Assembly: GCF_002081715.1 (NCBI RefSeq)
Contig: NZ_MUKP01000042.1
Coordinates: 1-39,707 of the forward strand
Length of the DNA stretch: 39,707 nucleotides
Reading direction: 5' to 3'
Origin: Nocardia donostiensis
Lineage (GTDB): Bacteria > Actinomycetota > Actinomycetes > Mycobacteriales > Mycobacteriaceae
The stretch's first letter is position 1; each line of letters starts with the position of its first letter. Under the pieces are notes generated by a model, which searched no databases, had not been told where the DNA came from, and saw only the letters and a program-made list of their open reading frames with translations. Below, in pieces: positions 16,357-23,542 of the stretch. The translations under genes were made by a program, and so were the position numbers.

Positions 16357-18015
16357 CTACCCGATGGTCGGCCCGAGCAGGTCATCGGCATCGGTGATGC
16401 GGTAGGCATACCCCTGTTCCGCCAGAAAACGCTGCCGATGTGCAGCGTATTCGGCATCGAGGGTGTCGCGGGCGACCACCGAGTAGAAATGTGCCTGTCC
16501 ACCATCGTGTTTCGGCCGCAGCAGCCTGCCGAGACGCTGCGCCTCCTCCTGCCGCGAACCGAAGGTGCCCGACACCTGCACGGCCACCGACGCTTCCGGC
16601 AGATCGATGGAGAAATTGGCGACCTTGCTCACCACCAGCACCGGGATCTCGCCGCGGCGGAAGGCGTCGAACAGCGCTTCGCGCTCCTTGGTCTTGGTCG
16701 AACCCTGGATCACCGGGGCGTCCAGCGCGACACCCAGTTCGTCCAGCTGCTCCAGATACGCGCCGATCACCAGGGTGGGTGCGTCCTTGTGAGCGGCCAG
16801 GATGGACTCGACAACCGCGATCTTGGTGCGCGCTGTGGAGCACAGTTTGTAGCGTTCATCGGGCTCGGCCGTCGCATAGGTCATCCGCTCGGCGTCGGTG
16901 AGCGTCACCCGCACCTCGATACAGTCGGCGGGCGCGATCCAGCCCTGGGCCTCGATGTCCTTCCACGGTGCGTCGTAGCGTTTGGGGCCGATCAGCGAGA
17001 ACACATCGCCCTCGCGGCCGTCCTCACGAACCAGGGTCGCGGTCAGCCCCAGCCGCCGCCGCGACTGCAGATCGGCCGTCATCCGGAAGACCGGTGCGGG
17101 CAGCAGATGCACCTCGTCGTAGATCACCAGCCCCCAGTCGCGGCTGTCGAACAGCTCCAGATGTTTGTATTCACCTTTGCTGCGCCGGGTGATCACCTGA
17201 TAGGTGGCGATGGTGACCGGGCGGATCTCCTTACGCTCCCCCGAGTACTCGCCGATTTCCTCCTCGGTCAGCGAGGTGCGGGCCAGCAGTTCACGCCGCC
17301 ACTGCCGTCCGGCCACGGTATTGGTGACCAGGATCAGTGTGGTCGCCTTCGCCTTGGCCATGGCGGCCGCGCCGACCATCGTCTTCCCTGCACCGCAGGG
17401 CAGCACCACCACGCCCGAGCCACCCGCCCAGAACGAGTCGGTGGCCATCTCCTGGTAGTCGCGCAGCTGCCAGTGCCCGCCCGCGAAGTCCAGTTCGATC
17501 GGGTGGGCTTCGCCGTCGACGTATCCGGCAAGGTCCTCGGCGGGCCACCCGATCTTGAGCAGCATCTGTTTGATGTGGCCGCGTTCGGACGCGTGCACGA
17601 CCACGGTGTCGTCGTCGATGCGCGCCCCCAGCATCGGCGCGATCTTCTTGTGCCGCAGCACCTCCTCTAGCACGGCCCGGTCCAGGCTCACCATGGTCAG
17701 GCCGTGGGCAGGGTGTTTCACCAGCTGCAACCGCCCGTACCTGGCCATGGTGTCGACGATGTCGACGAGCAGCGGCTGAGGCACCGCGTACCGCGAATAG
17801 CTGACCAGGGCGTCCACCACCTGCTCGGCGTCGTGACCCGCGGCGCGGGCGTTCCACAGCGCCAGCGGCGTCACCCGGTAGGTGTGCACATGCTCGGGTG
17901 CGCGTTCGAGTTCGGCGAACGGGGCGATGGCCTGGCGCGCGGCGTCCGCCAGCTCGTGGTCGACCTCGAGCAGCAGCGTTTTGTCACTTTGAACAATCAG
18001 CGGACCGTCGGTCAC
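16357..18015 (-). CDS. ercc3: XPB-family DNA repair helicase
   Basis: 552 residues from GTG 18015, preceded by GAGGAGG. An N-terminal damage-recognition-like region is followed by the helicase core: LRDYQ at 184-188, Walker A PCGAGKT 206-212, DEVH 300-303, LTATL 324-328 and the XPB-specific RED motif at 330-332. The second lobe ends with a motif VI-like QRLGRLLRPK. This is the 3'-5' superfamily 2 helicase known as Ercc3/XPB (Rv0861c) in mycobacteria, a DNA unwinding and annealing enzyme. In M. tuberculosis it lies directly beside the Rv0862c-type gene; here the two are about 3 kb apart with four genes between and face opposite directions. Confidence 0.93.
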   Translation of the reverse strand: MTDGPLIVQSDKTLLLEVDHELADAARQAIAPFAELERAPEHVHTYRVTPLALWNARAAGHDAEQVVDALVSYSRYAVPQPLLVDIVDTMARYGRLQLVKHPAHGLTMVSLDRAVLEEVLRHKKIAPMLGARIDDDTVVVHASERGHIKQMLLKIGWPAEDLAGYVDGEAHPIELDFAGGHWQLRDYQEMATDSFWAGGSGVVVLPCGAGKTMVGAAAMAKAKATTLILVTNTVAGRQWRRELLARTSLTEEEIGEYSGERKEIRPVTIATYQVITRRSKGEYKHLELFDSRDWGLVIYDEVHLLPAPVFRMTADLQSRRRLGLTATLVREDGREGDVFSLIGPKRYDAPWKDIEAQGWIAPADCIEVRVTLTDAERMTYATAEPDERYKLCSTARTKIAVVESILAAHKDAPTLVIGAYLEQLDELGVALDAPVIQGSTKTKEREALFDAFRRGEIPVLVVSKVANFSIDLPEASVAVQVSGTFGSRQEEAQRLGRLLRPKHDGGQAHFYSVVARDTLDAEYAAHRQRFLAEQGYAYRITDADDLLGPTIG

Positions 18016-18059
18016 GGCGCCTCCTCACCTCGGCTGTTCCCATTGTTCCCGACTCCCCC

Positions 18060-18089
18060 GACAGACACCGACAGACACCGACAGACACC
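18060..18089. repeat. 10-bp tandem repeat, three copies
   Basis: Three perfect copies of GACAGACACC lie between the divergent XPB and LysE genes. They occupy the promoter region of one or both genes and may vary in number between strains. Confidence 0.9.
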
Positions 18090-18167
18090 GGCGGCGGTGG
18101 CGCAGCGGTCCAGCAGCGGTGAACTGGACCGAGACCAACCGACCCCGAGTGGGCGAAGATTTCTGTC

Positions 18168-18812
18168 GTGATCGAGACGACGGCGGCGGCGGGAGTCGCG
18201 GCAGCGGCGCTGGGCATGGTGCTCACCCCCGGCCCGAACATGATGTATCTGGTATCCCGTACGGTAACCCAAGGCCGCACCGCCGGGCTCATCTCCCTCT
18301 GTGGGGTCGCGGCTGGATTCGGGGTGTATCTGATCGCGGCGGCAGCCGGGATCACCGCGGTGTTCGCGATGGTGCCGCAGCTGTATCTGGCCTTGAAGCT
18401 AGCGGGGGTGTGCTATCTGGCCTGGCTGGCCTGGCAGGCGCTGCGACCCGGCGGGGCCGCGGTGTTCTCCCCGGCCCAGCTGCCCGCCGCCCCGGCTCGC
18501 AGGTTGTTCGCGATGGGGCTGCTGACCAATCTGTTGAACCCGAAGATCGCCATCATGTACCTGGCGTTGATCCCGCAGTTCGTGGTTCCCGGCCGCGGCC
18601 CGATCTGGTTGCAGAGTCTGTGTCTGGGCGCGGTGCAGATCACGGTCGCGCTGGCGGGCAACGGCCTCATCGTGCTCGTGGCGGGCCGGATCGCGGTCTT
18701 CCTCGCCGATCGCCCGGTCTGGTTGCGGGTGCAGCGTTACCTGATGGGAACCGTGCTGGCGGGTATCGCCGCGGTGCTGGTCACCGACCGCACCCGCCCT
18801 GTGCCCGCCTGA
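18168..18812 (+). CDS. LysE/RhtB-family amino-acid exporter
   Basis: 214 residues from GTG 18168. The first ~35 residues hold the family signature GMVLTPGPNMMYLVSRT, followed by about five further hydrophobic segments; KLAGVCYLAWLAWQALRPG (around residues 75-95) and LTNLLNPKIAIMYLALIPQFV (around 120-142) are typical. It is an inner-membrane exporter of amino acids or related metabolites; the substrate cannot be told from sequence. It diverges from XPB and converges with the aminotransferase gene with only 5 bp between stop codons. Confidence 0.88.
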   Translation: MIETTAAAGVAAAALGMVLTPGPNMMYLVSRTVTQGRTAGLISLCGVAAGFGVYLIAAAAGITAVFAMVPQLYLALKLAGVCYLAWLAWQALRPGGAAVFSPAQLPAAPARRLFAMGLLTNLLNPKIAIMYLALIPQFVVPGRGPIWLQSLCLGAVQITVALAGNGLIVLVAGRIAVFLADRPVWLRVQRYLMGTVLAGIAAVLVTDRTRPVPA

Positions 18813-18817
18813 CTCGC

Positions 18818-19993
18818 TCACCGGGTGCGTAGGAACCCGAGCCGGTGGATGGCCTCGTCCAGGGTTTCCGGCCGCTTGCAGAACGTGAACCGGACCAGGT
18901 GACGCCAGGACGCCGCGTCATCGGTGAACACGCTGACCGGCACGGCCGCGACACCGAGCCGGTGCGGTATGGCGCGGCAGAATGCGAGTCCGTCGGACTC
19001 GCCTAGCGGCCGGATATCGGCGCAGACGAAATAGCTGCCTGAACTCCTGTACACCCGGAAACCGAGTTCGGCAAGCGCAGCCGACAGGCGAAGCCGCTCA
19101 TCTGACAGGACACCGCGCAGGCGGGCGACCCAGTCGAGTTCCTGGGTCAGCGCGTGGGCGACCGCGGGTTGGAACGGTCCGCCGCCGACGAAGGTCAGGA
19201 ACTGTTTCGCGGCGATCACCCCGTCGATCAACGAGGCCGGGCCGCACACCCAACCGATCTTCCAGCCGGTGACGCTGAACGTTTTCGCCGCGCTCGACAC
19301 CACCAGGGTGCGCTCGGCCATTCCGGGAAGAGTCGAGATGCTGATGTGCTCGGTGCCGTCGTAGACCAGATGCTCGTACACCTCGTCGGTGAGCACGAGC
19401 AGATCGTTGGCGCAGGCGATCTCGGCGACGGCGGCCAGATCGGCTCGGTCGAGGACGACGCCGGTCGGGTTGTGCGGGGAGTTCAGCACCAGCATCCGAG
19501 TGGCCGGGGTGATCGCGGCCCGCAGGCTGTCGTGGTCGAGCACGAAGCGGTCGCCGTCGGGTACCAGGCGTGCCGTGCGCCGCTGCGCTCCGGCCAGCGC
19601 GACGGCGGCCGGGTAGGAGTCGTAGTACGGCTCGATCAACACCACCTCTCGGCCCGGCTCGACCAGGCCGAGCACAGCGGCGCTGATCGCCTCGGTGGCT
19701 CCGACGGTGACCAGCACCTCGGTGTCGGGGTCGTAGTCGATGCCATAGCGGCGGGACCGGTCGGCGGCGATCGCGCGTCGCAGCACCGGCATGCCCCGGC
19801 CTGGCGGGTACTGGTTGAGCCCGTCGGCGATCGCGGCGCGCGCCACCTCGAGCATGCCCACGGGCCCGTCACTGTCCGGGAAGCCCTGCCCGAGGTTGAT
19901 CGCGTCGTTCGCGACGGCAAGGTCGGTCATCTCGGCGAAGATGGTGGCGGCGAACGGCCGCAGCCGGGCGACGGTCGGCAACTGCTCGGGCAC
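18818..19993 (-). CDS. dapC: PLP-dependent class I/II aminotransferase, DapC-like
   Basis: 391 residues. Conserved fold-type I features: INLGQGFPD at 32-40, NSPHNPTG at 171-178, TDEVYEHLV at 202-210 and the Schiff-base Lys237 in SSAAKTFSVTGWKIGW. This subfamily includes Rv0858c (N-succinyldiaminopimelate aminotransferase, ~397 residues) and methionine/kynurenine aminotransferases, which are hard to separate by eye. The gene order supports the DapC assignment, which would place it in lysine and peptidoglycan-precursor synthesis. It begins only 3 bp from the stop of the sigma-factor gene upstream on the same strand, so the two may share a transcript. Confidence 0.85.
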   Translation of the reverse strand: MPEQLPTVARLRPFAATIFAEMTDLAVANDAINLGQGFPDSDGPVGMLEVARAAIADGLNQYPPGRGMPVLRRAIAADRSRRYGIDYDPDTEVLVTVGATEAISAAVLGLVEPGREVVLIEPYYDSYPAAVALAGAQRRTARLVPDGDRFVLDHDSLRAAITPATRMLVLNSPHNPTGVVLDRADLAAVAEIACANDLLVLTDEVYEHLVYDGTEHISISTLPGMAERTLVVSSAAKTFSVTGWKIGWVCGPASLIDGVIAAKQFLTFVGGGPFQPAVAHALTQELDWVARLRGVLSDERLRLSAALAELGFRVYRSSGSYFVCADIRPLGESDGLAFCRAIPHRLGVAAVPVSVFTDDAASWRHLVRFTFCKRPETLDEAIHRLGFLRTR

Positions 19994-19996
19994 GGC

Positions 19997-20917
19997 TCAG
20001 CGCTTCCGGCTGTTGGGTAATTTGTCCGGATTGGCCATGTCGTAGGTTCCCCAGATCAGCCCGTCGCGGACGGTGAAACCGATCACCCGCTGCGGGTAGC
20101 CGGGTTTGCCCTCCACCGCATCGCGCCCCTGCGCGATGAATCCCAGCTGCCCGTTCACCAGCACGGGCTCGAATTCGCCGGAGTCGGTCGGCAACTCGTC
20201 CATCCCGTACTTGCGCATCAAGCCGATGAAGAAGCGCGCGATCCGCTCGGGCCCGCTGATGACGTTGATCGCGGTCGAGGTGGTGCCGTTCGCGTCGCCG
20301 ATCATGGTGGACTCCGGATGCAGCGTGGCGGCGATCGCCTGCACATCGCCGGTGGCCAGCGCGGCGACGAACCGCTTGATCGCTTCGTCGTGTTCACTGT
20401 CGGGCACCGCGCGGGGGCACCGCTGGGCCGCTTTCCGCGCCCGCACCGCGAGCTGTCTGGCCGCATCGGCCGAGACGCCGAGGATATCGCCGATTTCGTC
20501 GAACGGCACCGAAAGCCCGTCGTGCAGCACAAAAGCCACCCGCTGCGGCGGGGTCAGCGAATCGAGCACGACCAGCGCCGCCAGCCGGAACTCTTGGCTG
20601 CGCACCGCCAGCTCTAGTGGGTCAGGACTAGCGGAAGGAACCAGATCGGCGATCACCGGTTCGGGCAACCATTGGCCGATATAGCTTTCGCGCCGCACCG
20701 CCGCGCTACGCAGCCGGTCCAGGCAGATCCGGCCGACCACGGTGGTCAGCCAGGCCCGCAGATCCTCGATCTCCGACTGCCGCGCCCCCGCCAGCCGCAG
20801 CCAGCTTTCCTGTACCGCGTCCTCGGCGTCGGCGGCGCTGCCGGTGAGCCGGTAGGCGACCGCGAGCAGATGCGCTCGATGCGATTCGAACAGATCGGCC
20901 AAAAGCGCGGCAACCAT
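19997..20917 (-). CDS. ECF41-group (SigJ-like) sigma factor with fused C-terminal SnoaL-like domain
   Basis: 306 residues from ATG 20917 (GTG at 20920 is also possible). Sigma-2 region ~1-75 with DAEDAVQESWLRL; a linker YIGQWLPEPV at 79-88 characteristic of ECF41; sigma-4 ~118-165 with VPFDEIGDILGVS. The remaining ~130 residues are a SnoaL-type domain that replaces an anti-sigma factor in this group. The group-specific C-terminal NPDKL motif is present at 296-300. The DGGGK motif is not: the equivalent position reads GDANGT at ~207-212. The usual adjacent partner gene is absent; see the AhpD/CMD-family gene at 22990-23460. A -10-like TAGAAT ends 7 nt before the ATG, so the mRNA may be leaderless. 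Confidence 0.88.
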   Translation of the reverse strand: MVAALLADLFESHRAHLLAVAYRLTGSAADAEDAVQESWLRLAGARQSEIEDLRAWLTTVVGRICLDRLRSAAVRRESYIGQWLPEPVIADLVPSASPDPLELAVRSQEFRLAALVVLDSLTPPQRVAFVLHDGLSVPFDEIGDILGVSADAARQLAVRARKAAQRCPRAVPDSEHDEAIKRFVAALATGDVQAIAATLHPESTMIGDANGTTSTAINVISGPERIARFFIGLMRKYGMDELPTDSGEFEPVLVNGQLGFIAQGRDAVEGKPGYPQRVIGFTVRDGLIWGTYDMANPDKLPNSRKR

Positions 20918-20923
20918 CACCGG

Positions 20924-20929
20924 ATTCTA
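20924..20929 (-). promoter_or_regulatory. -10 hexamer for a leaderless transcript of the ECF41 gene
   Basis: TAGAAT on the minus strand is separated by 6 nt from the ATG at 20917, so transcription is expected at the start codon. No ECF41-type TGTCACA element is seen upstream, arguing against autoregulation. Confidence 0.45.
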
Positions 20930-21018
20930 TGACCCACCCGCCGCGCGGCTTCCGCAGCACCCGGCCGCGGCCCGAAAACCGGGTGATTCTCCCAGTACAG
21001 CTGTGCCACGATGACGCG

Positions 21019-21588
21019 ATGAAGGAGCGCACACTGACCGACGGCACGGTCTGGTTGTCCCGGCCGACGGAAGCCGATATCGACGCCATGGTCGCCCACT
21101 GTCAGCATCCGTCCATCGGCGCGTGGATCACGATCCCGGTGCCGTACGGCCGCGAGGACGCCGAAACCTTCCTGCGCGACATGGCCGAACCCGGCTGGTC
21201 GGGGCGCAACCCGATCTGGGCGCTGCGACCGCACGAGAACGGGCCGCTCATCGGCACGGTCCGGGTCGGCGGCCAGGACGAGACTGCGGGCGAGGTCGGC
21301 TACTGGCTCGCGCACGAACACCGGGGACGCGGCCTGATGTCACGTGCGGTGGCGCTGGTCTGCGAGTTCGGTTTCGATCCCGCCGGTATGGATCTGGCAC
21401 GGATCGGCTGGCACGCCTACGTAGGCAATCACGCCTCGGCAGCAGTTGTGCGGCGCAACGGCTTTCGCTACGAGGGCATGGCCCGGCTCGGCGCCGTTCA
21501 CCGCGACGTCCGGCGCGACACCTGGCTGGCCGGGCGGCTGGCCACCGACCCGCCCGGCCCGGCCGACGGCTGGCCCGCCGGTATCTGA
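21019..21588 (+). CDS. GNAT-family N-acetyltransferase (RimJ/RimL type)
   Basis: 189 residues from ATG 21019. The N-terminus TVWLSRPTEADIDAMVAHCQHPSI, the central GEVGYWLAHEHRGRGLMSRAVALVCEFGF (acetyl-CoA-binding RGRG loop near residue 110) and IGWHAYVGNHASAAVVRRNGFRYEG follow the RimJ/RimL subgroup, which acetylates N-terminal amines of proteins or small amines. No partner gene indicates the substrate. It diverges from the ECF41 gene with about 100 bp between them and ends 52 bp before the convergent DAHP synthase. Confidence 0.85.
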   Translation: MKERTLTDGTVWLSRPTEADIDAMVAHCQHPSIGAWITIPVPYGREDAETFLRDMAEPGWSGRNPIWALRPHENGPLIGTVRVGGQDETAGEVGYWLAHEHRGRGLMSRAVALVCEFGFDPAGMDLARIGWHAYVGNHASAAVVRRNGFRYEGMARLGAVHRDVRRDTWLAGRLATDPPGPADGWPAGI

Positions 21589-21640
21589 ACGACCGGCGGG
21601 CCGGTAACCGCACCTCGGCGAGCCGGGCAACCGATGAGGT

Positions 21641-22732
21641 TCAGTTCTCGCGACGCTGCCGCACCGCGTCGGCCAGCCGATCCAGCTGCCGCTCGGTGGT
21701 CGCCCAGTCGATGCAGGCGTCGGTGATGGACTGGCCGTACGTCAAGTCCCCGGAATGGCCGAGGGTCAGATCCTGCCTGCCTGCGACCAGGAAACTCTCC
21801 AGCATCACCCCGACAATGCCCTGCTCGCCCGCGGCCAGCCGTTCGGCGATATCGGTGACGACGTCGACCTGCTTGTTGTGATCTTTGTTGCTGTTGCCGT
21901 GGCTGGCGTCGACCACCAGCCGCTGCGGCAGCGACGCCTTCTCCAGCCGCATAACCGCCTCGGCGACCGAGGCCGCATCATAGTTCGGGCCGGTGCTGCC
22001 ACCACGCAGGATGATATGGCAGTCCGGGTTGCCCGCGGTGCGGATCAGCGCGGACCGGCCGTCCAGATCGGTGCCGGGGAACACATGGCTGGCGGCGGCG
22101 GCGCGCACACCGTCCACTGCGACCTGCACGTCGCCGTCGGTTCCGTTCTTGATGCCGACCGGCATGGACAGCGCGCTGCTCAGCTGGCGGTGCACCTGAC
22201 TGGCTGCGGTACGCGCGCCGATGGCGCCGTAGGAAACCAGGTCGGCGATGTACTGCGGGGTGATCGTTTCGAGGAACTCGCACGCCACCGGCAGTCCGAG
22301 GGCGGTGATATCGGTGAGCAGTTTGCGGCCGATGCCCAGACCGGTGTTGACGTCGAAGCTGCCGTCCAGGTGCGGGTCGTTGATCAGGCCCTTCCAGCCG
22401 AGCGTGGTGCGTGGTTTCTCGAAGTACACCCGCATCACCACATGCAGCCGGTCGCCGACTTCGGCGGCCTTGGCAGCAAGACGGCTCGCGTAGTCGAGGG
22501 CAGCGGCGGGATCGTGCACCGAGCACGGGCCGACGATCACCATCAGGCGGTTGTCGTCGCCGTTGAGTACGTCGACCGTGGCTTTGCGGCCCGCGCGGAC
22601 GGTATCGGCGAGATCGTCGGTGATCGCGTGGACACGGCGCACCTCCGCAGGCGAACGCAGCGGGCTCACGTCGAGGGTGCGGCGATCATCGAGATCGGAA
22701 TGGCTGACGTCGATATCGGCTGCTGTAGTCAT
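21641..22732 (-). CDS. aroG: 3-deoxy-7-phosphoheptulonate (DAHP) synthase, class I (AroG/F/H type)
   Basis: 363 residues from ATG 22732, with AGAAGGAA about 10 nt upstream; an earlier in-frame start at 22795 lies inside the leader structures and is unlikely. Family features include IVGPCSVHDP, RVYFEKPRTTLGWKGLINDPHLDGS, GIKNGTDG, HIILRGGSTGPNYD and DASHGNSNKDH for phosphoenolpyruvate, erythrose-4-phosphate and metal binding. It catalyses the first step of the shikimate pathway to Phe, Tyr and Trp. Mycobacteria use a class II enzyme, so this E. coli-type enzyme is probably an additional isozyme. The 5' leader contains an aromatic-codon reading frame and exclusive hairpins. Confidence 0.92.
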   Translation of the reverse strand: MTTAADIDVSHSDLDDRRTLDVSPLRSPAEVRRVHAITDDLADTVRAGRKATVDVLNGDDNRLMVIVGPCSVHDPAAALDYASRLAAKAAEVGDRLHVVMRVYFEKPRTTLGWKGLINDPHLDGSFDVNTGLGIGRKLLTDITALGLPVACEFLETITPQYIADLVSYGAIGARTAASQVHRQLSSALSMPVGIKNGTDGDVQVAVDGVRAAAASHVFPGTDLDGRSALIRTAGNPDCHIILRGGSTGPNYDAASVAEAVMRLEKASLPQRLVVDASHGNSNKDHNKQVDVVTDIAERLAAGEQGIVGVMLESFLVAGRQDLTLGHSGDLTYGQSITDACIDWATTERQLDRLADAVRQRREN

Positions 22733-22736
22733 CGTG

Positions 22737-22893
22737 GGTGGGTTTCCTTCTGTTCTGGCCGACCCACCGAGAGAACCCGTCGAGCCGGTCGTCATCCGGC
22801 TCGGGGTGAAACTGGTCAGCGCGCGCGTTTGCCGACCGGCCCACCCAGGGCCGGCTTGCTAAACCAGAAATACACGCGCTGCACGTCGGCCAC
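22737..22893 (-). promoter_or_regulatory. Attenuator-like leader of the DAHP synthase gene
   Basis: RNA order on the minus strand: a 22-codon leader frame; hairpin A inside it (CCGGCCC 22854-22848 with GGGCCGG 22842-22836); hairpin B (CGAGCCGG 22803-22796 with CCGGCTCG 22788-22781); hairpin C (GGTGGGT 22768-22762 with ACCCACC 22743-22737), whose loop holds the Shine-Dalgarno AGAAGGAA. TGGGTGGG, in hairpin A, can instead pair perfectly with CCCACCCA next to the start codon. No U-tract is seen, so control of translation or of early termination by ribosome position is equally possible. The pairing partners are read from sequence only. Confidence 0.55.
22816..22884 (-). CDS. Candidate leader peptide with consecutive Tyr-Phe-Trp-Phe codons
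   Basis: GTG at 22884 opens a 22-codon frame (a further GTG at 22893 would add three codons) ending TGA at 22816. Residues 4-8 are Val-Tyr-Phe-Trp-Phe, encoded by GTG TAT TTC TGG TTT, immediately 5' of hairpin A. The remainder is SKPALGGPVGKRAR. It sits 84 nt before the DAHP synthase start codon, as expected for a regulatory leader peptide. Shine-Dalgarno support is weak (GGTGG). All three aromatic amino acids in a row would be a rare chance event. Confidence 0.65.
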   Translation of the reverse strand: MQRVYFWFSKPALGGPVGKRAR

Positions 22894-22989
22894 CGTACCA
22901 GGCGGCGTCCGACCGGTGCCCGTCCGAGCTGCCTCATATGTTGTGAAGTGACGAAGCACACCAGATCACAGCCCGGACGGGGCGGGCGG

Positions 22990-23460
22990 CTAACCCAGCG
23001 AACCGGGCACATAGTCACCGGCGGGGGTGTGCGCGATGGCATTCATCCGGTTCCAGGCGTTGATGGCGGCGATCGCGGCGATCAGGCCGCCGATCTGATC
23101 GTCGTCGTAGTGCTTGCGGACTTGCTGCCACACTTCGTCGGTCACCCCGCCACCGTCCGCGACCCGGGTGGCCTGTTCGGTCAGCGCCAGCGCGGCGCGC
23201 TCGGGTTCGGTGAACACCGTCGCTTCTCGCCAGGCTGCGACCAGGTTCAGCCGCGTCGCGGATTCACCGGCGTGGGCGGCGTCCTTGGTGTGCATATCGA
23301 CGCAGAAGCTGCAGCCGTTGATCTGGCTGGCCCGGATCTTGACCAGTTCGTAGGTGGCCTTGGGCAGACCGGAGTCATCGATCGCTTTGGATGCGGTGAT
23401 CAGGCGCTTGGCGAAGCTGGCGGTGACGTTGCTGCCGTAGAGGTTGAAGCGGGGTTCCAT
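22990..23460 (-). CDS. AhpD-like / carboxymuconolactone decarboxylase (CMD) family protein
   Basis: 156 residues from ATG 23460, preceded by GAAGGGA at 7 nt. The CMD core KATYELVKIRASQINGCSFCVDMHTKDA includes the redox CxxC pair (CSFC) and the histidine of the AhpD active site. It may act as a peroxidase or a small redox protein. Proteins of this family are the usual partner encoded next to ECF41 sigma factors. The sigma gene here lies 2 kb downstream, but the promoter at 23496-23522 matches the ECF41 recognition sequence, so this is the likely target. The SDR gene stops 82 bp upstream on the same strand. Confidence 0.88.
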   Translation of the reverse strand: MEPRFNLYGSNVTASFAKRLITASKAIDDSGLPKATYELVKIRASQINGCSFCVDMHTKDAAHAGESATRLNLVAAWREATVFTEPERAALALTEQATRVADGGGVTDEVWQQVRKHYDDDQIGGLIAAIAAINAWNRMNAIAHTPAGDYVPGSLG

Positions 23461-23495
23461 GGCCTGTCCCTTCGTTGTCGGGGTTTCGTCAGGAC

Positions 23496-23522
23496 GACGA
23501 CGCGGCACGGGCAGGTGTGACA
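23496..23522 (-). promoter_or_regulatory. ECF41-type promoter of the CMD-family gene
   Basis: On the minus strand TGTCACA (23522-23516) and CGTC (23499-23496) are separated by exactly 16 nt. This is the -35/-10 pair described for ECF41 sigma factors. Transcription would begin near 23488, giving a 5' leader of about 28 nt before the ATG at 23460. Confidence 0.75.
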
Positions 23523-23542
23523 ACGCTCGGCAGTGATCTGTA

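Noticed and set aside
16324..17670. 448-codon frame antisense to XPB
   Set aside because: The XPB motifs on the minus strand are decisive; the antisense frame has no start context or domain.
20918..21018. Autoregulatory ECF41 promoter upstream of the sigma gene
   Set aside because: No TGTCACA or CGTC pair was found at the proper distance on the minus strand.
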